Shown here piece by piece: positions 12,901-23,874 of a stretch of DNA of 64,000 nt. How positions within the stretch are numbered: position 1 is the first letter of the stretch; each line of letters begins with the position of its first letter. This DNA comes from Pholiota molesta (Eukaryota > Basidiomycota > Agaricomycetes > Agaricales > Strophariaceae). The stretch is from contig JACGCK010000108.1 of NCBI GenBank assembly GCA_014925825.1, positions 96,324-160,323 on the forward strand, in the 5' to 3' direction. The notes under the pieces were generated by a model that had not been told where the DNA came from, searched no databases, and saw only the letters and a program-made list of their open reading frames with translations. Both the position numbers and the translations under genes were made by a program.

Positions 12901-14148
12901 ATGGCTTCCACCCGGCAACTCAGAAGCTCTAAGCGTCGAACTCGGCATGCGCACCCATCGTCATCGACCACGACAACTATAGAATCCCAATCAGCCAACA
13001 CACGAGGGCTGTCATGTCTTGCGGATGAAATCTATCTGGAGATCCTGTCACACCTCCCTGCCTTTCCTATACCCACTGAACATCGAGAAACCGACAACGA
13101 GCTCTGCGGCCATCGACGGCGGGTACTGGACGCGCTGTCGCAGACGTGCCGGACTTTGCGACGCGTTTTCTTACGGTATCGATGGCAGCGCATTGAAGTC
13201 TACGATGGAATGGACTTGGGAAGGGGTCCGCGCCGAGGGATGGGGTACGAGAAGCGCTTGGGCAAGGTCTATGCGGTGGCCCGGGAATTGATTCGGCAAT
13301 TGGAAACCGTCACTGTCCGGAATGCTAGCCTGGCCCAATTTGTGAGGTGCGTCAATCCCGATTCAAAAAAAAACTTGGTTGACCGTCATGTCCAATACTG
13401 AAAATGATCTACATATTTGTTATAGCGTACTTGACATTCGCGTCATTGATAATTCTGCCAAGACTGTGCTTCCCGAACTGGCACGATGTATCGCCTTGCT
13501 TCCGAATTTGCATACCGTCCAAATCTATTTTGATATTAGCCAGCGCCAGCTTGTTGCAGACAGCTTCGCTCCCTACACATATCCTAATATTCGCACTGCA
13601 TGTGTCTCGAGGGGTGGAACCGCCTTCCTGTATTCTTGTCCAGGACTAAAGTTGCTTATACCCTGGAAGACTGAAGAATTTTCCTTCTACTATTATAAAG
13701 AAATTCTCTCGAATTGTCCTTCCATTGAAACACTTGGACCTCTACCGCCTGGCACAAGCTTACTTAGCTATGCAGGTGAGTCCCTACTTCATTATTTAGG
13801 GCCAGCCATTACCTAACAAACCCCATCTTCTCCGTTGTTCAGTAAACATTTCAATGATATTGAAGAATCTGCGCAATGTTAGTTTCGAGCTTACCAAGCT
13901 TCCACTTGATTCAGTAAGGTTTTTTTTTTTTGCTGTTATCGACGACTTACATATGGTGTGGTCTCAATTAGGATATGGAAAGGCTGTGGGATGTTACCAA
14001 TTTGCAAATAATAACATTGGTGTTTAAATTGGTCCCTCTCGAGGAACACCAGATAGAGGAGTGGAAATTGAGGATGGAGCGCATTCTTTGTAAGCCAGGA
14101 GCAATGACTCAAGGAGAGCATAAGAAGCTGGTTGTTAATGTAATGTAA
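12901..14148 (+). CDS. F-box-like protein, copy B
   Basis: Four exons, join(12901..13346, 13426..13775, 13843..13913, 13972..14148), 347 aa, all in frame. The F-box core (LADEIYLEILSHLPAF) and the conserved TCRTLRRVFLRYRWQRIEVYD segment match copy A. Intron positions and phases are the same as in copy A, so the copies arose by DNA duplication, not retrotransposition. Compared with A it lacks a few residues in the second exon (DISQRQLV against DVKVCQRSFDETQRRLI). It lies in opposite orientation to A, and a truncated copy of the serine-rich gene begins about 200 bp downstream. Likely role: substrate adaptor of an SCF ubiquitin ligase, inferred from the F-box only. Confidence 0.8.
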
Positions 14149-14347
14149 TTATGCCTTAGCGACGTCCAATGAATATGCCTTGGAGTCGCATGCAGCAAAT
14201 GCACCTGGTTCTCTACGAGTACTCCTTTCACTTCTCCCACCGCTTTCTCTTGGTCGTCTCCACCCTCCTCGTACTTATAATCTTCAAGTTCTGCTCATGT
14301 CCGTGCCGGATGGGTATCGGTCCTATTGGCCGCGGTGCAGTGGGACC

Positions 14348-15302
14348 TTCGAATGCGGCGCAGAAGCAGCCGCTGTATCAAGCTGCACGCCGGGCATCAG
14401 CGCCCCGTGCTTCTTCGTCGAATCCGTCCTCCACTTCCACTTCCACTTCCACTTCCGACGACGCTGGTACTTCGTCCTTGCCGCCTTCATCGTACCTCCC
14501 ATCCTCCTCCTCACCCGCGTCCTACGGATCCGGCTCCCCGTACGCCTCGCCGGGGGCGTACCCGGACGCGCTGCTGCTCGCCGTGCCGGCCGCGCACCGC
14601 CTGCGCGCGTCGTCGCCGATCGCGGAGGAGGGCAGCGAGGATGGGAGTTTTGGGTCGCGGCGGAGCTCGGTGTCTGTGTCCTCCATCAAAGCGTCCTCGA
14701 TCGTAGGGCCCTCGAGTAGAGGGAGCACGCCGCTCCTGATCACGACGACAGCGGCGAGTGGTAGCAGTGGTGGTAGGAGGTCGCGCGGCGCGCCGTACAC
14801 GCCGACGGACGCCGACGACGACGACGAGGCGCAGCTGTTCCCGCTCCCGCGGCGCTCGCCGTCGTCGTCGCCGAGCCCGCGCGCGTCGCCTGTGCCGGGC
14901 GTCAGGCGGAGCCCGAGTCTCGGGGGCAGTCCGAGTGCGTCAATCCAAGGCGGCAGCCCGAGCGCGTCGGTGCGCAGCCTCGTCGTGCCGGGCACGGTCG
15001 AGAGAAGGAGCAGCAGCGGTGCGAGTCAGAGGGGCGGAAGGCTGTCGCCGCTCGCGATGTGGACGGAGGATGCGCGCGGACAGCAGCAGGATGGGTAGGA
15101 GGGGAAGGATAAAATGGACGGAGAGGGTGCAGAGGAATAGGAGGTGGAGATGCTCGGCGCGTCGCTTTCGCGCCGGGTCTCGGGTGATGCCGGTCTGCGC
15201 GTCGACGCGGCGGGGCGGCAGAGCTCCAACACCGCCCCGATTACTGCGACCAGCGCGCGAGCTGGCGCTGGCGTCACGTCTACTGCGGTGGTGGCGGTGG
15301 GT
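14348..15302 (+). pseudogene. Partial copy of serine-rich gene, left part
   Basis: Homologous to 10397-11389 of the full gene, starting abruptly at TTCGAATGCGGCG. It keeps the reading frame for most of its length but lacks the N-terminal 300-odd residues and the start of the parent. It has a TAG at about 15096 where the parent reads through, and several small indels. It ends at GGCGGTGGG (15294-15302), which is the left target-site copy of the transposon that follows; the homology resumes at 21241. I call it a broken duplicate, though a 309-aa frame from 14169 remains open. Confidence 0.75.
15294..15302. repeat. Left 9-bp target-site duplication
   Basis: GGCGGTGGG, repeated exactly at 21241-21249. 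The parent gene has a single copy at 11381-11389, which acts as a paralogous empty site. Confidence 0.9.
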
Positions 15303-15452
15303 AGTCTGCTTCCAATTGTCGGCCTGACATAGGCGCAAAACTTGAACATCACGTGCCGTTCCCACGACCGCCGTCGCGTCCTTAATTACTTGTATCCGTA
15401 TCATAGGGGATTTCGAATATAGACGCGTTTACTCACTCTGAGCACCTCTTAT

Positions 15453-17684
15453 ATGGATCAAAGCGCGCCCATTACTCCATTCAAATTTCACTCTCCAGAA
15501 GGCTGGGCGCTCTGCCGCAAAATTCTTGCCAAACGACTACCGTACGGGCCTCATGACTATCAGTTGAGCGGTATTACGGCTGTTCTCGATGGCGTCGATA
15601 TGCTGGCCATCTCTGCGACAGGTTCCGGGAAATCGGCCTACATCTATATGCTTATGCATGTTATTCTGGCAATTCTGGAGGAGCCTGCGCTTTGTCCGTC
15701 AGTGAAATTCCCAGAGGATCCGGCTATTTTAGTGATATATCCCACCACCGCACTTGAAGAAGATCAGGTATGATGCCATCTCGCCGTTTAACACGAATCC
15801 TGACAACTCTATATTTAGGAGAGCAAGATGTCGATGCTGGGACTTACTGCGAAAGCTGTGAACGGTGTTACAAAAGCTGAAGAAGACAAGAAAGGATCGA
15901 ATATATGGCAGCTCGTTGAATCGAAGATCACTGTGATCTTATTATCGCCAGAGATGCTAACCTCCCCAGGATTTGGGCAGCTGCTTGATAGCAAGAAATT
16001 TCAAGCCCGATTATACGCGATGGCCATCGATGAAGTTCATCTCCTCGCAACATGGGGCGATAAATTCCGACCAGCGTTCCGTCAGATCGGGTTCATGCGC
16101 GCTCGCTTTGCAAAACATATCGTCGCATTCGCTATGACCGCAACCCTCCAGCCCAAACACCTTCTATCAATCTGCAATCAGATAGGTTTTAAATCCGGAA
16201 ACTACCATCTTATTCGGCATTCCAATGCACGACATAATATTCAACTCATTTTCCGTACACTCAACGCTTCCTCGGCAAGCGAGAGATTTCCACAACTCGA
16301 CTGGGTTCTCAATGAAACCGGAAAAACATTGATTTTCTGTCCTACAATACGTATGGGATTCAAACTGGCCATTTATTTATGGCACCTTACTCCCCGGAAT
16401 GCAATTAACAAGAACATGATTCGTCTATTCAACTCTCTTAATTCGGAAAACTATAACGCGCACACTCTGAAGCTCCTCGAAGGCAATGACACATCCCAAA
16501 TAACCATTGCAACCGACAAACTCTCGGTTGGTGTCGATATTTCTGATTTTCGAACCGTCGTTATTATAGATCCAAAGGACCTCGATGACCTATGGCAGAA
16601 AGCTGGTAGAGCTGGTCGCGACGCGTCCAAAGTCCCAAGAGCGCGAGTGATCGTGTACATCCTCGCAAGTACGATGAAGGCTTTTTCCGCGGCAATTACC
16701 TCACCGCATGCCAATGACGGAAATACAGCGGAGACCAAGAAAAGGAAGCGAGCCCATGGAGAAGATGAGGTAATTGACAGCAGCCTTCGAGCTGTCGTTC
16801 TCGCCGCTTGTCATCCCACCGCAATCGATATCCAGTACGACAACCCCATGTCCAACCCCCCATGTTCTGAGGCTTGCGTAACCTGCTCTTTGTGTCCTCC
16901 ATTGCTCCCTCCCCTTCTGTGCGACTGTAGTCAATGTGTGCCGGAGACTTCGACGATCAATTCCATCGCCCCGAAGCCGCGTAAAATTCAGCCGCCTCTC
17001 AATGTTCGCGTTACGCAGGAGATGCGCAAGATTGGAGTCGCCAGACTGCAGGAATTTCGGGAGCAACTATGGATCGACGCTGACGACGCTAGCGCAGGTA
17101 TGCTCCCGGTGGATTCATTTCTGCCAAATCATATTATTCAAAGCATACTCGATAATTTTGGCCTGCTCCTCAGCAAGGCCGCTCTGGAACCATTAATCAA
17201 TTCCGATGGCCTGCCAACCGATTATTCCATCGCGTCCAAACTCCTGAGCCCATTTACCTCCGACATTCCAACAAAAGATACACAGCTTCGAAGTCTTGAC
17301 CTGCTCGCTGTTATATGGGAGCTTCACAGGACTTTTGATCGAATTCGCGCAGATCGCAAGGAAGACGCAAAGGTGCGACGAGAGGCAAAGCGAGCAGAAG
17401 TTATGCGAACGGCATCGACATCGACATCGACATCGACATCGACATCGACATCGACGTCGACTCTCGATACAGAAGGTCGCGAGGATGACTCTGGTGTAGA
17501 GTCAGACTCAACGGCATCTCAAGGAGGCATTCTCGATGCTTCAAGTCTCGACACTCCAGAATCAAGCTCAGGGATTAAGTTGAGAATCAATTTACGGTAT
17601 GTTTTATTCTTGAAAATTAGCAAGAGTATATTCTAATCAATATTATATAGGACTAAGGAAGTTGAGGTCATGGATACAACGTAG
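15453..17684 (+). CDS. RecQ-type DEAD/H helicase of the transposon
   Basis: Three exons, join(15453..15767, 15819..17596, 17651..17684), 708 aa, in frame. SF2 RecQ signatures appear in order: a Q-like HDYQLSGI segment, motif I ATGSGKSA near residue 55, motif II DEVH followed by LATWGDKFRP (the RecQ aromatic-loop equivalent), motif III AMTATL, motif IV TLIFCPT, motif V ATDKLSVGVDISDFR and motif VI QKAGRAGRD. A Cys-rich stretch (CSEACVTCSLCPP, CDCSQC) after the helicase core could be a zinc-binding region. A Ser-Thr run near the C-terminus is encoded by a hexanucleotide microsatellite (about 17411-17457). The family unwinds DNA with 3'-5' polarity; here I infer a role in transposition. The gene is intact, unlike its convergent partner. 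Confidence 0.88.
17411..17457. repeat. Hexanucleotide microsatellite inside helicase gene
   Basis: About eight tandem copies of ACATCG-type units, slightly interrupted at the right end, encoding alternating Ser-Thr. The unit is a multiple of three, so length changes do not shift the frame. Confidence 0.85.
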
Positions 17685-17813
17685 ACAGAAACAAACTGAA
17701 TTAAGCGCCCGAGTCAATACCATCGTCTTCGCTATCCGCATCAGAGTCGTCCTGATATAGTCGCGCTTCCATGGCTTCAATGTCTATCGTGCGTAAGACC
17801 AATGAATCATTGA

Positions 17814-20800
17814 TTATTGCTGGGAAGATGAGCTGGCCACGCTTTGCGGCGCCTCATCGTGTATTATCTCTTCGGAGTCCGTGTCAGAATCTGAGTCTTC
17901 GTTAACATTTTGATCTGGTTGGCTGAGTGTTTCAGGAGTGGCTGTTGAAGGGAGAATTCCAGTGAGTGAGGAGTTAATTCGCGAGGATGTTGTTTTCTGA
18001 ATCCATTTTTCCAGTTTCCCATCTTGCAGCTTGCGCATTCCCTTGTAAAATCGTCCACGAAGGGTTCAGTATCGAATGTACGGCCAGAATAAAAGGAGTG
18101 TAACCCGGAAGCCTTGTAATGCTCTAGCAGTATACGAAGCTCCGCGTCTTGCTTGGCTCCAGTGTGTGTCCCTGACCGTGATTGAAGACCGACTGCATCG
18201 AACCAGGAGAGTTTGAGGCGCGCAACATGGTGAATATTACGTGACCAAGTTTGTCGAACGAACTTGTCGCCATATTCCACGCCTTTGCGCTGCACTATCG
18301 CCTCGAGAAGTCGATTAAAATACTCTTGAATAAAATCGCCAGCTGACCAATGTCCTTCCCGACCAGATAAATTTACGAGGGTGATTTGTAGGAGAGCTTT
18401 TCGGAGATCTTCATTTGCTTCAAGTTCAATCTTCGTAATCATTTCGAGAAGATATTTCGTATAGTTGGAGTGACTGGATCCGGCAAAGGTAAAGAGCATA
18501 ACCTTGATTATCTCCCAGATGCGGCCAACGTCACCATCAGCGGTGGCCAGCGTCATTTCACGCACAAACATTGCATCGCGCATGAAAGAAACTGATCGTG
18601 CAAGGACCTGATCTCCATCAAACTTTTTCGCAGGAGCGGCGGTGTCGATATTATTGGAGGTGGGCATTCCAGGAATATGACGTGCGGATTCTGTTCCATG
18701 AGGGACGACTGACCCGGAGCCATTCATCAGAACCCCACCGTAGATAGCCTTGTCTTGTCCGCGAAGGCTGGTATACGCGCGATAGAGCTTTCGAGCCTGA
18801 ATTTGAAGGTCTTCAAGGCTGGGCAGGTTTTTTTCAATGCAAGATCTTTGAAATGCGCAAGTAAATCCTCCGCGCCAAAAGATAGTCTAAGAATAACATC
18901 AGAACTTGGTCGTCGAAATAAAATAAAGTCAAAATGCAAAAGAAATATATGCGTACCTCCAACAGTCAAGCAAACGAGCATCAAGAACAAGATATGCTAG
19001 CTCCGCACTAGTATAGTAGTCAACTTTCTTGAGATTCGAAGGTTTCTTGCGCCCGATTTTTTCGGCGCTGTTTCCCAAGCTTGATGGATCACGGAGAGCG
19101 AAGAACCCCAATGCGATTCAAAGAGGCGGCTAAGATTTGTCCACTCCGTATGCCACCACTCCAAAATAGGCTCCATGGTTTCGAACGATTCGAACGCGTT
19201 CTCTTCGAATTGAAGATATTCCTTCAACTGAACCATTTTCTCGAATGTTAGGCCATCACCGCCGACAGGGAAGAGCCGTGGCTTGAAGGCATCCGCGGTT
19301 TGGCCAGTCTGCGCAAAGAAATCATGGAGCGCTTCTTTGAAGTCGGTAAGCATCGTCTCGCTGCGGCTACTCGAAGCCAGTGGGTGGATTTTTGATTGTT
19401 CGACCTTTAAGCGCTGCTTGGCTACCCGTGTACGAAACAAGAGGGAGATTTCAGGCTTGAGGTGGCCAAGCTCCGGAATCCAATCAGCGAGCGCCTTTAC
19501 CCAGTGCAAGACACCAATATTCTCAAGGTGCGTGGTATCGATCATCTTCTGCAATTGCGCAACAGTCAGTTGGCTCCGGAGATTTTTGCTAAACTGGTCA
19601 CCTGTTTCAAGATTAAAACATTGATGTCAGTTCCATCCAGATTGATTTCGTAGTAAGTTGCGGCAAGACCGATATTAAGTCGGTTTTCTCGTCCAATAGC
19701 ATGGTCCCGCTGTAATAGATAGTTCTGAACGTTGTCGAGCCGTATAATTCCTATAGAATTTGGATCGCGACCATGTTCTAGTGTAACAGCGGCCTCGTGC
19801 TCAGAAAGTGAACGCATAGCGCGTATGACGGAGCCATATGACGGCATTTCAGCCATGCGACTGCGATACCGAAACAGATCTGTAGATGCGGAGGACCCAA
19901 AGTAAAGAATTCCAGTGGCCAGAGGGAGAAGCTTTGCGCGAGACGTTCGAGCGAAATTCAAGGTGCTTATAACACCGGTTACGGCCTAGATAATAAAAAT
20001 TAGAAGTATTCTTTGTATTTGACTCATTCTCATTTTATAAAATAAATTAAACGTACGAGCTCTGGAGGACGCTTTATACGAACAACTTTCACACCATCCT
20101 GGGATCTTGGAGGTCTTGCAGCGAGTTTCATAAACAGATTCCATGTAAGTGGTTGGTGAGTTTGAATGATTTGCTGAGTACGTTCGACCGTTGCAGAACC
20201 AATATCAGTCCATTCTAGCTTTTTTGAAGCAGTTTGATGGTCGGAAAGCGATAAATGAAGGCCGCTGGAAACCTTGATAGCATCTTCAGCCTCGTCTACC
20301 AATTTATCTTGGACAATCTGAGCAGCGAATGACGTCAAAGCAGGTCGCACAGGTTTGATCGAGTTGTAAGGAATAGAAGTCGAGTACATGAGAGGTGAAT
20401 CGCGCTGAAGTCGTCCATAGGGATGCTTGATCCAGTTTAATAAAATATTTGCAGGGGTATATTGACCGTTGCCGTGAAAAAGTGCGTCATGACAGTGACC
20501 ATTTGCTCTCGCGTTGCACGGGCTGCATTAGAGTTGGTTGGAAGGAGTGGATTTGATGCTGTACTATAGCCAGTAAAATCTTGGGAGGTATGAAAAAGAA
20601 GCTCGCCATAGGACCAGTCTAGATCATGCTTCAGGAATGCATAGAACTTCTGAAGCTTGTCAAAAACAGATAGTGGCCGTTTAGTCTTTTGCTTCTTTAG
20701 AAGCGGCCCACTTGGAGTTAGTGGGTTCTCTAAATTCTCTTTGTCTTTTCTGCGGTGAGACAAGACCTTTGGAATGGGGGTTTGTGGAATAGGGGTTGAC

Positions 20801-20925
20801 GAGAGAGATGCAGGATAGGGAGCGAAGTAGTTGCCTGGAGTACTAGTAAGGAGTGTGTTAAAGTGGGTATTAGGTGTCAAAGGGACACTGTTAGAGGGTA
20901 TTTGGGGTATAGGAAGATTAGACAT
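17814..20925 (-). pseudogene. DUF6589-type transposon protein, frameshifted
   Basis: Minus-strand gene starting at MSNLPIPQIPSNS (20925). Introns are 20056-19986, 19601-19549 and 18956-18887. Order along the protein: FDKLQKFYAFLKHDLDWSYG near the N-terminus, KPVRPALTSFAAQIV, THQPLTWNLFMKL, a central RK-P-SNLKKVDYY segment, VLDARLLDCWR, then GDVGRIWEIIKVMLFTFAGS, VNLSGREGHW and DFIQEYFNRLLEAI, as I recall from Agaricomycete DUF6589 proteins. Four single-base deletions, each in a homopolymer, break the frame: A5 at 20477-20481, C4 at 19106-19109, T7 at 18828-18834 and A4 at 18047-18050 (plus-strand bases). Across each, the family-like sequence resumes in the next frame with no gap. The tail is Ser/Asp-rich. 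It is either a decayed transposase-like gene or an assembly with homopolymer errors. Confidence 0.75.
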
Positions 20926-21240
20926 GAGTGTATGGGTGTAAAAATAATTGTATTTCGGTGTCTACTGTGTACAATTACCGACATATTGCAAATGCATTAG
21001 AGATGAGTGTCGCGTCGCGTCGGATTATTAGGTCACATGTTCTTAAACAGACGGGTCCTGGGAACAAATACGGTGGAAAGATACAGGCCGTGCGAGAAAA
21101 GACAAAGGCCGTGTGAATAAAAGCGTGGAAAAGTTTTGCGCCCATGTCGCGGGCGCGTTTGGTAGCAGACTCCATATGAAGTGATTGATCGACTCATCAT
21201 CAAAGCTCACGTAATATCGTAGTCTGACATCGGGAGACTA

Positions 21241-21249
21241 GGCGGTGGG
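21241..21249. repeat. Right 9-bp target-site duplication
   Basis: Exact second copy of GGCGGTGGG, marking the end of the helicase transposon. Confidence 0.9.
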
Positions 21250-21640
21250 CGCGGAGCGGTGCCCGCTGTCGCCCAAGGGGCCGCGGCCCTCGTTGGCGGC
21301 TGCGCGGCGGGACCAGAATAAGGACAGGGCGCAGGGCGCGGCGGACGAGCAGGCGGCTTCTGTGGCGTCTCCTACATCGTCTCTGCCTCCTCCAGCCCCG
21401 ACGCCGCCACTGGGCGTGAACGCGCTGCCCGCGGGCGCGGCGACGCCCATCGACGTGCACGCGCACCACTTCCACCTGCCCGCGTTCCACCACCGCGCGC
21501 GCTCCGAATCCGTAGCGTCCGCCGCCCTCTCCGATGCGTCGTCCACCCCATCCACCGCCCACGTCCATCGCCTTCCAACGACCGCGCCATCGTCCTCGCC
21601 CGACGCTGCGCCCTCGTCGCCCGCGTCCCCGACACCGGGG
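21241..21640 (+). pseudogene. Partial copy of serine-rich gene, right part
   Basis: Continues the duplicated serine-rich segment after the transposon (homologous to about 11381-11770), including HHFHLPAFHHRARSESVASAALSD. Homology stops at the CCGGGG before 21641, so the parent's C-terminal tail is missing. The frame is open but has no independent start. Confidence 0.7.
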
Positions 21641-21942
21641 CTATGTCTGACATCTGTCCGTCTGATGGTTTCTGGGGGAAGATTTTGTGGACGACCAAAG
21701 TTAAAATATGACGCCATGTCTATTTTTTAACAATGGCGATAAACCAAATCAGGTCCCAGAGCGCTCATTGACGCAACCTTTTTTCGACCTCCCGTCTTCC
21801 ATCCTCTTCTCTGATTCCGCCTCTTCTTTCAACCGAAAAGATTTTAGAAAGCTGTCCAGTTCATACTACATACCCAGCGGGGCTGGGGCACCCTCGACGC
21901 ATTGTATACAGCCACCAAAAATAATGTAACAATGACAGACAG
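21641..21942. other. Short spacer
   Basis: AT-richer sequence between the duplicated fragment and the 3' end of the NACHT gene; nothing recognised. Confidence 0.4.
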
Positions 21943-23874
21943 TCACAGAGCTTTCCACAGACGCTCCATAAAAGAGGAAGGTCGCTCGGGCGCTCTCTCG
22001 TAATGGCCCTGTCGCCAAAGTATCCACCCGCCCTGCCCTGGCGCCCAGTCCTCCGACGTCCAGTTGTAGGAACTGATGCCAAATTTCACATATCCTGGAG
22101 CGAACAGCTCAGAAACATGGCGATTTGCTTGTCCCTGGTCCTCAAATTGCTACGATCATATGGTATCAGCGAGTAGCACACGAATATGCATAGCATGGAT
22201 GACATACCTGCTGGTCCAAGTAATGCAGAATAGATGTGTAACACTCCTGAGCGCTGATGTGTTCCGCCATTTCCCGGCTGTAGAGTGTGAACTTGAACTG
22301 CATGATGGCGTGGTAAAGGCGCTCTCGGCGCGTCTTGATATCCCCCGCTGAAAAGAGGTTGCAGATGGCAAGCAGGCGCGAGGTCTCTTGCGCGCTCGCC
22401 CGCGGTATTTGGCGGGATGTTGGGGGTAGGACGGGGGATGCCCTCTCGAGAAACATGCAGAGCAGCTTCGTCCTGTATTCCTCGACATCGATGTAATAGA
22501 TCCCAGAGCGCGTTCTGTCCTGCAGGAAATCGGGGAGAGAGGCATGCAGGAATTTGATTCGAGTCTGGAAATGGAACTCGATATCTCTAGAATGGGACTG
22601 ACATTCGATAACAGCTAATAGATCAACCAGTAGAATTTCCAACTCGCCAGGCGCAAGCTGAAATACATGCTCATAGGCTTCAACGCTGACCCAGTTGGTA
22701 AGCAGAGAAAACGCCAAAACATCAAGCACCTTATCGAGGGCCTCGACCTGCAAAAATATGTGCTGATAGAGGGCGTCCAGCTGCGCGAACGGATTCTGGG
22801 AAGACGCTTCTCGCAAACGAATGTCGTTGATAAGTTTCAGTTGACGCGCTGGGTTAGTGCGGGGGGATGATATATAGTTGATAACGACGGATGCAAAAAT
22901 GAATTGACCGGAGGACTTGGCCACGATCTCCTCGACGGCTGATTTCGGCGGCCAGTCCCGCGGGAGGAGGCGTCTGTGCAGATGCGTCTCCTTGATTATT
23001 TTGAACTTGTCAGTGAGAAAGCGTCTGATATCGTCTGATGTTTTGCTTAGATCCGAATTATCCAGCGGGATCGTGGTGAGCAGCTCAGCGACCGGGTCGA
23101 GTCCGAAAGCCGCCTCTATTTGGTATTCTCGACGACTGGTGATGAGAAATACGACGGGAATATTTCTGCGACAGGATACATCACCGAGTACTTTGATCAG
23201 GTTAGATTGGTGAAACCGATCATTGCATTCATCGAGGCCATCAATGAAGACTACAAACAAGCGCTGCAACTCTCTTGGTAGTCGAAGGAGGGGCTGAATG
23301 ATGAGTAATTCGAGTTGCGACTCGAGTGATTGGTCGAAGATGAGTCGATCGTGTTCAATAGCTATAAGAACATCATCCTTGGTTTCTGGAATGGCACGGA
23401 TGAGCTGATAGACCAGCGTAGCGATCAAAGGAGCCATGGTATTTCGAGTGGAATCCCCTCTAAAAAAGAAAAAGCTGGCGATGGCCACGGCTGAGGAGGT
23501 GAACTTTTCAGCAAGCGACTGCACGATGGCAGATTTGCCGGCGCCTGCAGCACCGCTCAGCCACAATATCCATTTCTCGCGAGCTTCTGATTGAATGGCC
23601 CAGTCGTATATCCGCTTCAGGATGTCTTCGCGGGTGTGTGGATGGCATCTAGGAGGGTCGACCCGCTGGGCAGAGTTATGAAAGGCAGCGGGTGCGACAT
23701 GCTCTAGCAGGTGCCCGAAGGCGACTTCGGCTACAGGCGTGTCAGCAATCATTTGGACATCTTGCTGTATGGTAAGGACAGACCTCCGTTGCTTTTGACG
23801 TCGTTATTCACATTTTTTGCTATTATAAATTGTCCCCCAGAAACTTCTGTGTTGCCGACGAACATACTAGACAT
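21943..23874 (-). CDS. NACHT-domain NTPase (STAND family)
   Basis: Model on the minus strand: 23874..23812, 23764..22208, 22149..21943, 608 aa. The last two exons are firm (58-nt intron, frame kept, ending FMERLWKAL). The first exon (MSSMFVGNTEVSGGQFIIAKN, 47-nt intron) is inferred because QDVQ precedes the first in-frame ATG at 23752 and a GT/AG pair fits. Motifs: AFHNSAQRVDPPRCHPHTREDIL lead-in typical of Agaricomycete NACHT proteins, Walker A GAAGAGKS, Walker B FVVFIDGLDEC, and ITSRREYQIE further on. No WD40, ankyrin or TPR repeats follow; the C-terminus is short, as in many single-domain fungal NACHT proteins. STAND NTPases act as signalling switches, and a role in non-self recognition is possible but not shown. 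Confidence 0.85.

Larger units (their letters stand above)
15303..21240. mobile_element. 5.94-kb DNA transposon with RecQ helicase and DUF6589 genes
   Basis: Boundaries come from a perfect 9-bp target duplication (GGCGGTGGG) and from the uninterrupted parent sequence at 11381. The ends are short inverted repeats beginning TAGTCT; a second TAGTCTG motif lies just inside the right end (near 21219). Cargo: a plus-strand RecQ-type helicase gene (15453-17684) and a minus-strand DUF6589-type gene (17814-20925), tail to tail. The combination, length and TSD resemble helicase-encoding basidiomycete DNA transposons such as the lineage described as AcademH, but I cannot check that assignment here. It is not a Helitron: it has a TSD and TIRs, and the helicase is RecQ-like, not Pif1-like. 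Confidence 0.85.

Noticed and set aside
18733..18736. Frameshift in the DUF6589 gene at a C4 run
   Set aside because: The coding frame already switches earlier, at the T7 run 18828-18834; reading from there gives family-like sequence straight through this point.
15303..21240. Helitron assignment for the helicase element
   Set aside because: Helitrons lack TSDs and TIRs and use a Rep/Pif1-like helicase; this element has a 9-bp TSD and a RecQ-type helicase.
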